Origin: Methanomassiliicoccales archaeon
Lineage (GTDB): Archaea > Thermoplasmatota > Thermoplasmata > SG8-5 > JAGLSY01
Direction of reading: 5' to 3'
Assembly: GCA_030672365.1 (NCBI GenBank)
Contig: DAOVGM010000055.1
Location: 1 to 36,983 of the forward strand
Length of the DNA: 36,983 nucleotides
The translations under genes were made by a program, and so were the position numbers. The notes beneath the pieces are model-generated. The model was not told the origin of the DNA. It ran no database searches and worked only from the letters and a program-made list of their open reading frames with translations. Position 1 is the first letter of the stretch. Every line of letters starts with the position of its first letter. This document shows positions 1 through 6,915 of the stretch, one piece after another.

Positions 1-1
1 G

Positions 2-220
2 GACGTCGCCGGAGATATGGGGTTCTCCTTTGAAGTACTGAACGGCGGGGACATAAAGATCGATGCGCAGAACAACGACCAGATCGTCGATTTCCTCGAT
101 CAGTTGAGAGCTAAGAACGTGTCTTACAAGAGCATGGATATCAGGAAGCCGAATTTAGAGGAGCTGTTCCTCGCACTCACCGGCGAATCGTTGGTCCAAG
201 AAGAGGGGGATGATGAATGA
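2..220 (+). CDS. ABC transporter ATP-binding protein, C-terminal end (partial)
   Basis: The reading frame is open from the first bases of the window to a stop at 218-220, so only the last ~72 residues are present. The visible tail contains NLEELFLALTGESL, which resembles the C-terminal signature of DrrA/CcmA-type ABC ATPases (typically LEDVFLxLTG), where this domain follows the nucleotide-binding core. Walker A, the signature motif and Walker B would lie upstream, outside the window. The next gene on the same strand is an ABC-2 permease, so the two very likely form one exporter or membrane-remodelling transporter. The substrate cannot be told. The family call is inferred from a short tail plus context. 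Confidence 0.8.
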   Translation, partial: DVAGDMGFSFEVLNGGDIKIDAQNNDQIVDFLDQLRAKNVSYKSMDIRKPNLEELFLALTGESLVQEEGDDE

Positions 221-294
221 GTGAGCAAAGCGAACACATTCATCAGCTCGAAACGATAGTTGAGAGGTGCGGAATGAAGTGGGGGGGATTGTAA

Positions 295-1428
295 ATGAAC
301 GTCAGAAGGGTGTATGCCAGTGTCGTCATTAACCTTAAACATTTCTTCAGAGAAAAATCTTCGGTTTTCTTCGTTCTTCTGTTTCCAATTCTGCTGATTT
401 TACTCTTCGGCTTCATTTTCCAAGGGCAGGGCGATATTTCATATCAGCTACATGTCCAGAATCTTGACGATGGCGCTTATTCGGGTGCGTTCATCGCCAT
501 GCTGAACGCCTCGTATAATGACTCCCAGCTGTTCGTAGTGAAAACCATACCTGCTGATGAGGATGCCATCCAGTATTTCGACGATAATAACCTGAATACT
601 GCGGTCGTCATACCTGCCGACTATACTGACCATATTCTTCAGATGCAGTATAATTATTCCCAGGGAAATGCCACCAGTCGGATTGATATTCAAGTCATTT
701 TTGACGATTCCAACTCTGCGGCGATGACCAAGGTCACTATCCTGGGGTCTATGATTGAGGGGTTCAACAAAAACGTCACTGGGGGAGTCGACTTCATCGG
801 AGCCGAGCATGTTACAACCACGTCCGACGAGTTTGACTTCATCGATTTCTTCGTACCGGGTATAATCGGGATGTCTGTTATGACCTCCAGCCTCTTCGGG
901 ACCGTCGGCATGATAACCGAGTTGAAACAGAAGGGCATCCTCAGGAAGCTGGCCACGACCCCTCTGACAAGGGCCGAGTGGATAGTTGCCAACGTCCTCT
1001 ACCAGTTCGTGATGGCCCTGATGTCAACGATTGTCATTCTCATTGTCGGAATATCGGTGTTCGGCCTTCAGCCGAAAATCAATATATTCCTGTTCCTGTT
1101 CATTATTTTGAACGTTTTCGCCTTCGGTGGCATCGGCATGCTGATAACCCGGTTCGTGAAAGAGGCGGAGAGCGCCCAGGCAGCGGCGAATGCCGTCATG
1201 TTCCCTATGATGTTTCTATCGGGAACATTCTTCTCGTTCGAGATGATGCCAGAGTTCTTGAGAGCCATTGCAAACTTTCTCCCGTTATACTATGTTAACG
1301 AGGGGCTGCGTGCGGCCATGATCGAGATAGACATGGCAGCCATCGGATACAACGCGCTGGTCGTTTTCATCTTCGCAATGGTCGTGTTCATCTTGGGAGT
1401 GTTCCTGACCACTTGGAAGGACGATTGA
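295..1428 (+). CDS. ABC-2 type transporter permease
   Basis: A 377-residue membrane protein, the permease half of an ABC transporter whose ATPase ends 74 bases upstream. One hydrophobic helix lies at about residues 23-43. A soluble, probably extracytoplasmic domain spans about 45-180. Five more hydrophobic segments lie between about 185 and 372. A cytoplasmic stretch with LRKLATTPLT (about 217-226), typical of ABC-2/YhgE-type permeases, sits between the second and third helices. A G-rich Shine-Dalgarno-like run (about 280-287) precedes the ATG by a few bases. The architecture (N-terminal TM, large loop, C-terminal membrane domain) is that of the DrrB/NatB-like family. Substrate unknown; drug, lipid or ion export are all possible. 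Confidence 0.88.
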   Translation: MNVRRVYASVVINLKHFFREKSSVFFVLLFPILLILLFGFIFQGQGDISYQLHVQNLDDGAYSGAFIAMLNASYNDSQLFVVKTIPADEDAIQYFDDNNLNTAVVIPADYTDHILQMQYNYSQGNATSRIDIQVIFDDSNSAAMTKVTILGSMIEGFNKNVTGGVDFIGAEHVTTTSDEFDFIDFFVPGIIGMSVMTSSLFGTVGMITELKQKGILRKLATTPLTRAEWIVANVLYQFVMALMSTIVILIVGISVFGLQPKINIFLFLFIILNVFAFGGIGMLITRFVKEAESAQAAANAVMFPMMFLSGTFFSFEMMPEFLRAIANFLPLYYVNEGLRAAMIEIDMAAIGYNALVVFIFAMVVFILGVFLTTWKDD

Positions 1429-1479
1429 GTTGGCGAAAGTAATATATCAACTGTTCTTATTTCACAATCTGGTGTTTGT

Positions 1480-1740
1480 TTGAGCTGTGGAATATTACTC
1501 ATTTCGGTCAAACCCGGTTCCGAGTTGGAAGTCTACGAAAATTTGCTCAAATTGAAAATGATTTCAGAGGTCCTGCCAGTGCTCGGAACAGTCGACTTTG
1601 TAGTTCAAATCGTGGCTGACGGCCCGGACGACATCGCAAAGATAATCATCAATAATATCAGGACAATCAAAGGTGTGATAAGCACCAGGACCTTCATCGT
1701 TGATGAATTTATGGTTGAGCTGGAAACTCTGTACACCTGA
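1480..1740 (+). CDS. Stand-alone Lrp/AsnC ligand-binding (RAM) domain protein
   Basis: An 86-residue protein corresponding only to the effector-binding half of Lrp/AsnC regulators. It has the beta-alpha-beta-beta-alpha-beta pattern, with the opening strand ISVKPGSE, the central VLGTVDFVVQIVADG and the closing TRTFIVDE. There is no helix-turn-helix. Such single-domain RAM proteins are common in archaea and are thought to bind amino acids or modulate full-length Lrp proteins by co-assembly. The start is a TTG (1480) because no ATG or GTG exists in frame nearby. A TATA-like stretch at about 1438-1448 would place transcription start just upstream, consistent with a leaderless mRNA. Adenylate kinase follows after 9 bases, so co-transcription is likely. 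Confidence 0.82.
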   Translation: MSCGILLISVKPGSELEVYENLLKLKMISEVLPVLGTVDFVVQIVADGPDDIAKIIINNIRTIKGVISTRTFIVDEFMVELETLYT

Positions 1741-1749
1741 GGTTTTTTT

Positions 1750-2376
1750 ATGAAAATAATTATGCTCGGGCCCCCGGGTGCCGGCAAGGGAACTCAGGCG
1801 CAATTGCTCGTCGATAAATTTAGCATACCGCAGATTTCGACCGGCGATTTGTTACGGGCGGCAATCGACGAGGGCAGCCAGCTCGGTAAAATCGCCAAGG
1901 AATGCATCGACGATGGGAAGCTCGTTTCCGATGAGATTATAATTGAGCTCGTCAAGGAAAGAATAAGCAAGCCAGACTGCTCGAATGGATACATCCTCGA
2001 CGGCTTTCCGAGGACTGTTCCGCAGGCGGAGGCGATGGGCGGACTGGACAAAATCGACCGTGTGCTGAACATCGTCGTCGACATGAACGTTCTTATGGAA
2101 AGGCTGGTGAGCCGCAGGACTTGTAAAAGCTGCAACGCGGTGTATAACCTTGTCGGTAAGCCCCCGAATACTGCTGGCGTCTGTGATTTGTGCGGTGGTG
2201 TGCTGTTCCAGAGAGATGACGACCGCGAGGAAGTCATCCAGAAAAGATTTAACACCTACAGGAACCAAACAGAACCGCTGATTGAGTATTACTCCGGAAA
2301 GGGAATCCTGAGAAACGTAGAGACAGGGGCCAGCATAGAAGAGACCTTTAACTCGATTCTGGTTATTCTTGGCTAA
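1750..2376 (+). CDS. adk: Adenylate kinase (zinc-LID type)
   Basis: Catalyses ATP + AMP = 2 ADP in the cytoplasm. The 208-residue protein has the P-loop GPPGAGKGT at 7-15, the AMP-binding STGDLLR (about 30-36), and DGFPRTVPQAE at about 84-94. Its long LID carries four cysteines as CxxC...CxxC (125, 128, 145, 148), the structural zinc site seen in many bacterial-type enzymes. It therefore belongs to the long Adk family and not to the AdkA family of methanogens and Sulfolobus. The start ATG at 1750 follows the RAM-domain gene by 9 bases, with no strong Shine-Dalgarno visible. Length and motifs are complete, so I expect an active enzyme. Confidence 0.96.
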   Translation: MKIIMLGPPGAGKGTQAQLLVDKFSIPQISTGDLLRAAIDEGSQLGKIAKECIDDGKLVSDEIIIELVKERISKPDCSNGYILDGFPRTVPQAEAMGGLDKIDRVLNIVVDMNVLMERLVSRRTCKSCNAVYNLVGKPPNTAGVCDLCGGVLFQRDDDREEVIQKRFNTYRNQTEPLIEYYSGKGILRNVETGASIEETFNSILVILG

Positions 2377-2427
2377 AATAATGCCCTTTGCCGCTCAACT
2401 TATATCTCACAACACGATTTACCGGCG

Positions 2428-3525
2428 ATGTTCAAGTTGGGGTTCTTGGTAAATCCTATTGCTGGCATGGGCGGAAAGGTCGGGTTAAAAGGCACCGACG
2501 GCCAGGATACTGTCGAGAAGGCGCACGCCCTCGGAGCGGTCCAGAACGCTCCGACTATAGCCAGACAGTTTCTTGAAAAGTTATATTGCCTTTCCGACGT
2601 CAAGATTTTTACCTGCGCCGGCGAGATGGGCGAGGCATATTTTTCCGGGGACTTGACCGTGGTCCACGAGCCAGGCGAACCGTCGACAAGGGAAGACACG
2701 ATAACTGCGGGCCAGATGTATCTGGAGCGGGAAGCGGACATCATCGTTTTCGTGGGCGGCGACGGCACGGCGAAGGACGTCGCCTCTGTTGTAGGCGACG
2801 TCACGCCAGTGCTCGGAATTCCGGCAGGTGTCAAGATGTACTCCTCTGTGTTCGCGACCGGTATTGAAGATGCTGTCGCGGTCTTGTGTGAATACATAAC
2901 CGGCAACATTTCACTTGCCGAGGCAGAGATTCTGGACATCGACGAATCAAAGCTTCGCGGCGGTGAGGCTGATATCTCGCTCTTCGGCTATGTGAAGACT
3001 CCTTTTGACGAAAAAAGGATGCAGCGCTCGAAGTCGTTCTCGGCTCCTGAAGAAAGAGAGTTCGCAAAGGCGATTGCCGAGCACATCACCGAGGAAATGG
3101 ACGATCGCCAGCTCTATATTTTATGCCCAGGTATGATTCGGACCGAGATCGCTAATGTTCTTGAGTTTAAAGAGTCGGTTCTCGGAATCGACGTCGTGAA
3201 AGGCAGAAAATTCGTTGGCTCTGACCTGAACGAGTGCGCCCTTTTAGACCTGTTGGCTCAACACGAGAATGCTAAAATTGTCGTGACCCCTATCGGTCGG
3301 CAGGGCTTCATTTTCGGAAGGGGGAATCAGCAGGTGAGCGCCGACGTTATCGAACACGTCGGCGTGGAAAACGTGGTGGTTGTGGCAACACCGCAGAAGC
3401 TGGCAAATACCCCGGCGCTCTTTGTCCACACCGGCAAACTCTCGCTTGACGAAAAGCTGGCTGGCTATGTGAAAATAGTCAATGGGTACCGGAATTACGA
3501 GATGAGGGAAGTTCGGGGGGTCTGA
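2428..3525 (+). CDS. ATP-NAD kinase-like / AcoX-family protein
   Basis: A 365-residue protein with an N-terminal strand-turn LVNPIAGMGG (7-16) and the diacylglycerol/NAD kinase signature GGDGTAKDV at 110-118. These are the hallmarks of the NAD-kinase/diacylglycerol-kinase superfamily. The C-terminal half (TPIGRQGFIFGRGNQQ, about 287-302) matches the archaeal/bacterial COG3199 group, often annotated as predicted ATP-NAD kinase or AcoX-like. Whether it phosphorylates NAD or another polyol is not decided by sequence. A TATA-like CTTATAT at about 2398-2405 lies about 25 bases before the ATG, suggesting its own leaderless promoter rather than read-through from adk. The gene ends just before the convergent tRNA-Arg. 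Confidence 0.8.
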   Translation: MFKLGFLVNPIAGMGGKVGLKGTDGQDTVEKAHALGAVQNAPTIARQFLEKLYCLSDVKIFTCAGEMGEAYFSGDLTVVHEPGEPSTREDTITAGQMYLEREADIIVFVGGDGTAKDVASVVGDVTPVLGIPAGVKMYSSVFATGIEDAVAVLCEYITGNISLAEAEILDIDESKLRGGEADISLFGYVKTPFDEKRMQRSKSFSAPEEREFAKAIAEHITEEMDDRQLYILCPGMIRTEIANVLEFKESVLGIDVVKGRKFVGSDLNECALLDLLAQHENAKIVVTPIGRQGFIFGRGNQQVSADVIEHVGVENVVVVATPQKLANTPALFVHTGKLSLDEKLAGYVKIVNGYRNYEMREVRGV

Positions 3526-3535
3526 GGAAAAATAG

Positions 3536-3610
3536 CGGACGTGAGGGGATTCGAACCCCTGACTTACAGCTTAGGAGGCTGTCGCCATATCCTGGCTAGG
3601 CCACACGTCC
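3536..3610 (-). tRNA. tRNA-Arg(CCT)
   Basis: Read on the minus strand, 75 bases fold as a tRNA. The 7-bp acceptor stem pairs GGACGTG with CACGTCC, with discriminator G. The anticodon stem ACAGC/GCTGT encloses the loop CTCCTAA, giving anticodon CCT (codon AGG). The T-arm is AGGGG-TTCGAAT-CCCCT. The 3' CCA is not encoded. It lies divergent to tRNA-Ala and convergent with the preceding ATP-NAD-kinase-like gene. No intron is present. Confidence 0.95.
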
Positions 3611-3736
3611 TTAATTGAGGGAAAAGTAATCTGATATATAACATTGTACTTTCCAAAAACATTTTAAACTGCGCTCATTTCCGTAGCCTGCACAACATGG
3701 GCCCATAGATCAGCCTGGAAGATCGCCTGCTTTGCA

Positions 3737-3772
3737 TTGGCTCGGCGGCCGAAGGACGCCGAGACACATAAT
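3737..3772 (+). other. tRNA intron at canonical position 37/38
   Basis: A 36-base intron directly 3' of the anticodon. The fold fits the archaeal bulge-helix-bulge. The 5' bulge is C36-A37^U. The 4-position central helix pairs residues 32-35 (TTTG) with CATA at 3767-3770, with one U.U mismatch. The 3' bulge is A-U^A38. The inner helix includes seven perfect pairs, CTCGGCG (3741-3747) with CGCCGAG (3757-3763), plus T3738-A3766 and G3739-C3765. Confidence 0.93.
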
Positions 3773-3794
3773 AGCAGGAGGTCACGGGTTCAAA

Positions 3795-3826
3795 AGACAT
3801 CCAGATGTGCTCTGGGTGTCTGACTA
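3795..3826 (+). other. tRNA intron in the T-loop, position 59/60
   Basis: A 32-base insertion in the T-loop. Bulge-helix-bulge pairing supports these exact borders. The outer helix is the T-stem. The 3' bulge is U3825-A3826^U3827. The central helix pairs TTCA (3789-3792) with TGAC (3821-3824), three of four positions. The 5' bulge is A3793-A3794^A3795. The inner helix GACATCC (3796-3802) pairs with GGGTGTC (3814-3820), including one G.U. Sequence alone would also allow borders 3794-3825, with the same spliced product. Confidence 0.9.
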
Positions 3827-3847
3827 TCCCGTTGGGTCCATCATTTT

Positions 3848-4387
3848 TTATTGCATCCCCATTTCCATGAACTTGAAGGCTCTTCTCCGGCCTTCCAGGA
3901 ACCGGTAGACTGCTGAATGCTCGCTTCCCTCCAAAATCATCTGGCTCGCCCGTTTTGCGACATCGAGTGATTGGATGTCGCCGATGATTGCCACCGAATT
4001 GCCGAAAATAGACATCTCGGCGCCTGTGAGCTCCTCGATGATTCGCCGCGTCTTGCCGTCGGTTCCGATTAGTCTGGCTCTTATTCTTCGGACGTGCTTC
4101 GTGCTCTTGCCGACGAAGTCCCGGACGTCCAGAAGTTCGAGATATATGTCATCACTTCTGAGCTGCATCGCCCTGTCCGGGGAGAAACCGCGCGCGATGG
4201 CCTTCACGATGTCGCGCGCTTTCAGGGCCATATAGTCGCCTTCCTCTTTCGATGCAATGCCGACATCGCCGGTTTTCGAATCGACTTGTATCTGGGTTTC
4301 GGTCATCTCCTCGATTCTCTGCTTGACCTCGCCTTTCTGGCCAATCAAAACGGCGACCCTTTCCTTCGGCATGCGAACGTACAACAT
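3848..4387 (-). CDS. KH-domain RNA-processing protein (archaeal Dim2/Pno1-like)
   Basis: A 179-residue protein with two KH-type units. The first opens the protein, with the GxxG loop in VLIGQKGEVK (about 13-22). The second contains ARLIGTDGKTRRIIEELTGA (about 85-104). In archaea and eukaryotes this family (Dim2/Pno1) binds the 3' end of small-subunit rRNA and assists 40S/30S maturation. The start ATG lies 2 bases downstream of the Rio1 stop, and aIF1A precedes Rio1. The order aIF1A-rio1-KH on one strand is a well-known archaeal cluster and strongly supports the assignment. The C-terminal RRRAFKFMEMGMQ is a short extension after the second KH unit. Confidence 0.9.
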   Translation of the reverse strand: MLYVRMPKERVAVLIGQKGEVKQRIEEMTETQIQVDSKTGDVGIASKEEGDYMALKARDIVKAIARGFSPDRAMQLRSDDIYLELLDVRDFVGKSTKHVRRIRARLIGTDGKTRRIIEELTGAEMSIFGNSVAIIGDIQSLDVAKRASQMILEGSEHSAVYRFLEGRRRAFKFMEMGMQ

Positions 4388-4389
4388 TA

Positions 4390-5199
4390 TTATTCACCCT
4401 TGACCTCGGCAATTAATTTTTCAACATCCAGTTCAACGCCTTTCTTGGTAAAAAATCTTGCGATGTTGGTGATGTCGCGCTCCAGGAACTCGTCTGCCAT
4501 CGGATGGTTCTTTAAAACTGCCTGGCCAACATCGATGATTATTGGTTCTTCTACTGGTTGCCCACCAGTAGAAGCGGACTCGGATTCTGCCTGTCTCATT
4601 AGGATGTTGTACTCGCTAAGATCTGCATGGACCAGTCCGACGTCCTGGTACATCGTCAGGATATCGGCATGGATTTTTTCATAGACCTTGACGGGGTCTG
4701 CGAGTTCGACATCCTTCAGGTGTTTGGCGGGGGTTGTTTCGGTTCCGATGTATTCCATCACGACCACGTTGTTTGAGCAGGCTATCGGTTTAGGCACCGA
4801 TATTCCGCCTCCGTGCATTCTCTCGAGGTTGCGAAATTCCTTCTGAGCCCAGAGGTAAATACCGCGCCTATGGTTTTTGCCAACGCTCTTGAACCTCTGG
4901 TCGCCGACGATGTACTTCTGAATATTCTTGAAGGTGGAGTTCGAAACTCGATAAATTTTAACAGCCAGATGTTTGCCGTCTTTTGTGTCTGCCCTGAAGA
5001 CGTTGCCTTCTTTTCCGGTGGCCAGCGGGAAGTCTATGATGTCGAAGGTGTTTTTCGACATCATAGAATAGAGCGTCATGAGGGTCTTGTGGTCGAAGAC
5101 TTCATCGTAAGTCTTGCGCTCGTCGGCATCCTTTTCCCGAAATTTGTAAGACAAGACTTTGGCCTCTAACTGCATTCTTTTCTTTTCGGAAAATTCCAT
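4390..5199 (-). CDS. rio1: RIO1-type serine/threonine protein kinase
   Basis: An atypical kinase/ATPase acting late in small ribosomal subunit assembly. The 269-residue protein has the RIO1 nucleotide loop TGKEGNVF at 61-68, where the classical form is STGKEANVY. The catalytic loop HADLSEYN is at 191-198 and the metal-binding segment IIDVGQAV at 221-228, with its Asp at 223. Between these last two lies a Ser/Glu/Gly-rich stretch (about residues 203-218) longer than usual for RIO1. It starts 15 bases after the aIF1A stop and is followed directly by the KH-domain Dim2-like gene, so the three genes are probably one transcript. Confidence 0.95.
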   Translation of the reverse strand: MEFSEKKRMQLEAKVLSYKFREKDADERKTYDEVFDHKTLMTLYSMMSKNTFDIIDFPLATGKEGNVFRADTKDGKHLAVKIYRVSNSTFKNIQKYIVGDQRFKSVGKNHRRGIYLWAQKEFRNLERMHGGGISVPKPIACSNNVVVMEYIGTETTPAKHLKDVELADPVKVYEKIHADILTMYQDVGLVHADLSEYNILMRQAESESASTGGQPVEEPIIIDVGQAVLKNHPMADEFLERDITNIARFFTKKGVELDVEKLIAEVKGE

Positions 5200-5213
5200 T
5201 GCTCAAACCCCAC

Positions 5214-5537
5214 TCAGAAGACGTTGATGACCTCGGGAATGGCTCCTTTTCTGCTCAAGTAGGATGACTGGGTCCGGGTGTATCGATACACCACGTCCGC
5301 TTTCTCGTCTTGGAACTCCCAAGGACGAATAATCAAAAGATCGCCCTCGCGAATCCACATTCGCTTTTTGAGCTTGCCGGGTATTCTTCCCATTCTTGAC
5401 TTGCCGTCCTCGCACATAACCTTGATTTTCGAGGCGCCCATGAGCTGGTCGGCTATCCCGAACATCTCCCGCTTGGGCTTTTTCGGCATAGGCGCGCGAA
5501 CGACCTCTTCCTGACCTGCTGCGGCTCCTGGTCTCAA
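5214..5537 (-). CDS. Translation initiation factor aIF1A
   Basis: A 107-residue OB-fold protein that assists scanning and initiator tRNA binding on the small ribosomal subunit. It contains the aIF1A core: QLMGASKIKVMCEDG, SRMGRIPGKLKKRMWI and GDLLIIRPW. I chose the TTG at 5537 over longer in-frame options for three reasons. The protein then has the usual length (about 100-115 residues). It begins with a plausible basic tail before PKKPKREMFG. A TATA-like CTTATATT (minus strand, 5565-5574) lies about 30 bases upstream, fitting a leaderless mRNA. It heads the aIF1A-rio1-KH cluster. Confidence 0.92.
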   Translation of the reverse strand: MRPGAAAGQEEVVRAPMPKKPKREMFGIADQLMGASKIKVMCEDGKSRMGRIPGKLKKRMWIREGDLLIIRPWEFQDEKADVVYRYTRTQSSYLSRKGAIPEVINVF

Positions 5538-5564
5538 GGTAACACCACACTCTGTAATTACAGG

Positions 5565-5574
5565 CAATATAAGG
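5565..5574 (-). promoter_or_regulatory. TATA-like promoter of the aIF1A-rio1-KH cluster
   Basis: On the minus strand this reads CCTTATATTG. Its centre is about 32 bases before the TTG start at 5537, predicting transcription start at or just before the start codon. Confidence 0.6.
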
Positions 5575-5610
5575 AGAGTTTGGTATTTAATAACAATTGA
5601 TGTCTGGCAA

Positions 5611-5828
5611 CTCCGAGCAGGGCATAGGGGACGGGTCAATGTTGTGTCAAATGCACAACATTTTGTAGTTGTGCATTTTTTCAACAGAAGTGCACAACTA
5701 CAAAAGCAAATACGTATCATATCAATTATAAGCTATGTATTTGATTAAATTTCTGAGATGCGAAGCGATTCGAAATATAGCCAGTGCAGACGCAGGGGGG
5801 TGGGGGGAACGCATTGAGTGGGGTGGGA
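5611..5828 (-). repeat. Dispersed C-rich hairpin element, copy R1 (fills the 5538-5858 gap)
   Basis: Most of the 321-base gap between aIF1A and the M42 peptidase is one composite repeat, read on the minus strand. It opens with CCCACCCCACTCAAT (shared with copy R5), then a C-run. Next comes CTGGCTATATTTCG...CGCTTCGCATC (shared in degenerate form with R4). An AT-rich centre follows, then TGCATTTGACACAACATTG and CCCTGCTCGGAG, both shared with R4. An internal perfect 15-bp inverted repeat (5661-5675 / 5691-5705) is unique to this copy. No gene is seen in this gap. Confidence 0.7.
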
Positions 5829-5858
5829 ATAATAATTGTTCGTCGTAGGGTTAATTCA

Positions 5859-6911
5859 TTAGCCAGACAGCTCGTATATCACAGCTTTGAGAAGCTTAAT
5901 GAGCCTCGTGATGTCATTGATGTGCACAACCTCGACAGGACTGTGAGTGTAACGCATCGGTATTCCGAACGGCAAGGTGGATGCGCCAGCCTCCTGCAAT
6001 GCCATGCCGTCTGTCCCACCGCCGGTGATTCCGTACTGGATGGGTATTTTCTGTTTCTTTGCAATCTTTGCCACCTTCTCTGCGAGCTTCGGGGATGCGA
6101 TGGTCCTTGCGTCCACCATCCGGAGAACTGGTCCGTCGCCGAGAAGCAACGGCTCGAAGAAGTCGCCCATGCCCGGCGAATCGGTTGTGGAGTAGGTGTC
6201 TATCGGAAATGCGTAGTCCAGTGGGATGGTATTGGATATGACGCGGGCGCCCCGGAGGCCTATCTCTTCTTGCACGCCCCATGCGAAGATAACCTCTGAT
6301 TTTAGTTTCTTCGGGTCTATCTGGCTGAAGAGCTCGAGAAGGACCGTCACCCCGACCCTGTTGTCGAGGCTTTTCGAGCAGATGAGATTCTTGTTCATGA
6401 TGAAGAAATCCTTCTTGAAAGTGATTTGCTGGAGCATGGAAATGCCAAGAGCCAGCGTCTCTTTTTTGGTTCGCGTGCCCACGTCGATGCACATCTTGTC
6501 CCACGTGATCGCCTGATCCTTTTCTTTCGGGTCAAGGGAGAGGTGCGGGGGGCGAAGGCCGATAACTCCGAGAACCGGTCCTTTCTTAGTGTGAATCTCA
6601 ACGGCCCTGCCCAGAAGTAGCCGGTCTTCTGTGCCTCCTAACTTCTTGAACTTGATTGTACCGTTGTCCAGAATGTTAGAAACTATCATTCCGGTCTCGT
6701 CCATGTGTGCTATGAGTGCTATTCGGTTGCCTTTTTTAGCTGGCTTGCCGGGTTTGCCGATTCTCACGATGAGGTTACCTATTTCGTCCTCCTCGATTTT
6801 ACCTTTTTTGCCGACCTTCTTTTTCACATATTCTCTAACTTTATTTTCATAGCCAGACACACCGGGAAGCATTGTTGCCTCCTCTAAATTCTTTATCAAT
6901 TCTTTTGACAT
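5859..6911 (-). CDS. M42 family metallo-aminopeptidase (TET-like)
   Basis: A 350-residue co-catalytic metallopeptidase that removes N-terminal residues from peptides. Family members assemble into 12-subunit tetrahedra in the cytoplasm. Conserved pieces are visible in order: AHMDETG (His 69 as metal ligand), SLDNRVG (bridging Asp), VQEEIGLRGA (catalytic Glu pair), DTYSTTDSPG (Asp ligand), and YTHSPVEVVHINDI (C-terminal His ligand). Length is standard. It starts 4 bases before the GcvT-like stop on the same strand, so it is likely co-transcribed with that gene. Context (GDH, GcvT-like) suits amino-acid catabolism. Substrate preference within TET enzymes cannot be read from the sequence. Confidence 0.93.
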   Translation of the reverse strand: MSKELIKNLEEATMLPGVSGYENKVREYVKKKVGKKGKIEEDEIGNLIVRIGKPGKPAKKGNRIALIAHMDETGMIVSNILDNGTIKFKKLGGTEDRLLLGRAVEIHTKKGPVLGVIGLRPPHLSLDPKEKDQAITWDKMCIDVGTRTKKETLALGISMLQQITFKKDFFIMNKNLICSKSLDNRVGVTVLLELFSQIDPKKLKSEVIFAWGVQEEIGLRGARVISNTIPLDYAFPIDTYSTTDSPGMGDFFEPLLLGDGPVLRMVDARTIASPKLAEKVAKIAKKQKIPIQYGITGGGTDGMALQEAGASTLPFGIPMRYTHSPVEVVHINDITRLIKLLKAVIYELSG

Positions 6912-6915
6912 GATC

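Larger units (their letters stand above)
3699..3840 (+). tRNA. tRNA-Ala(TGC) with two introns (37/38 and 59/60)
   Basis: The 142-base gene becomes a standard 74-nt tRNA-Ala after removal of 3737-3772 and 3795-3826. The acceptor stem GGGCCCA (3699-3705) pairs with TGGGTCC (3833-3839) and discriminator A. It includes the G3:U70 wobble pair that is the alanyl-tRNA synthetase identity element. The D-stem is GATC/GATC. The anticodon stem CCTGC/GCAGG holds the loop TTTGCAA, anticodon TGC. The T-stem ACGGG (3784-3788) pairs with CCCGT (3828-3832), and the spliced T-loop is the standard TTCAAAT. A TATA-like TTTTAAA (3662-3668) sits about 33 bases upstream. Both introns fit the bulge-helix-bulge splicing motif. 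A standard tRNA scan could miss this gene because of the T-loop interruption. Confidence 0.95.
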
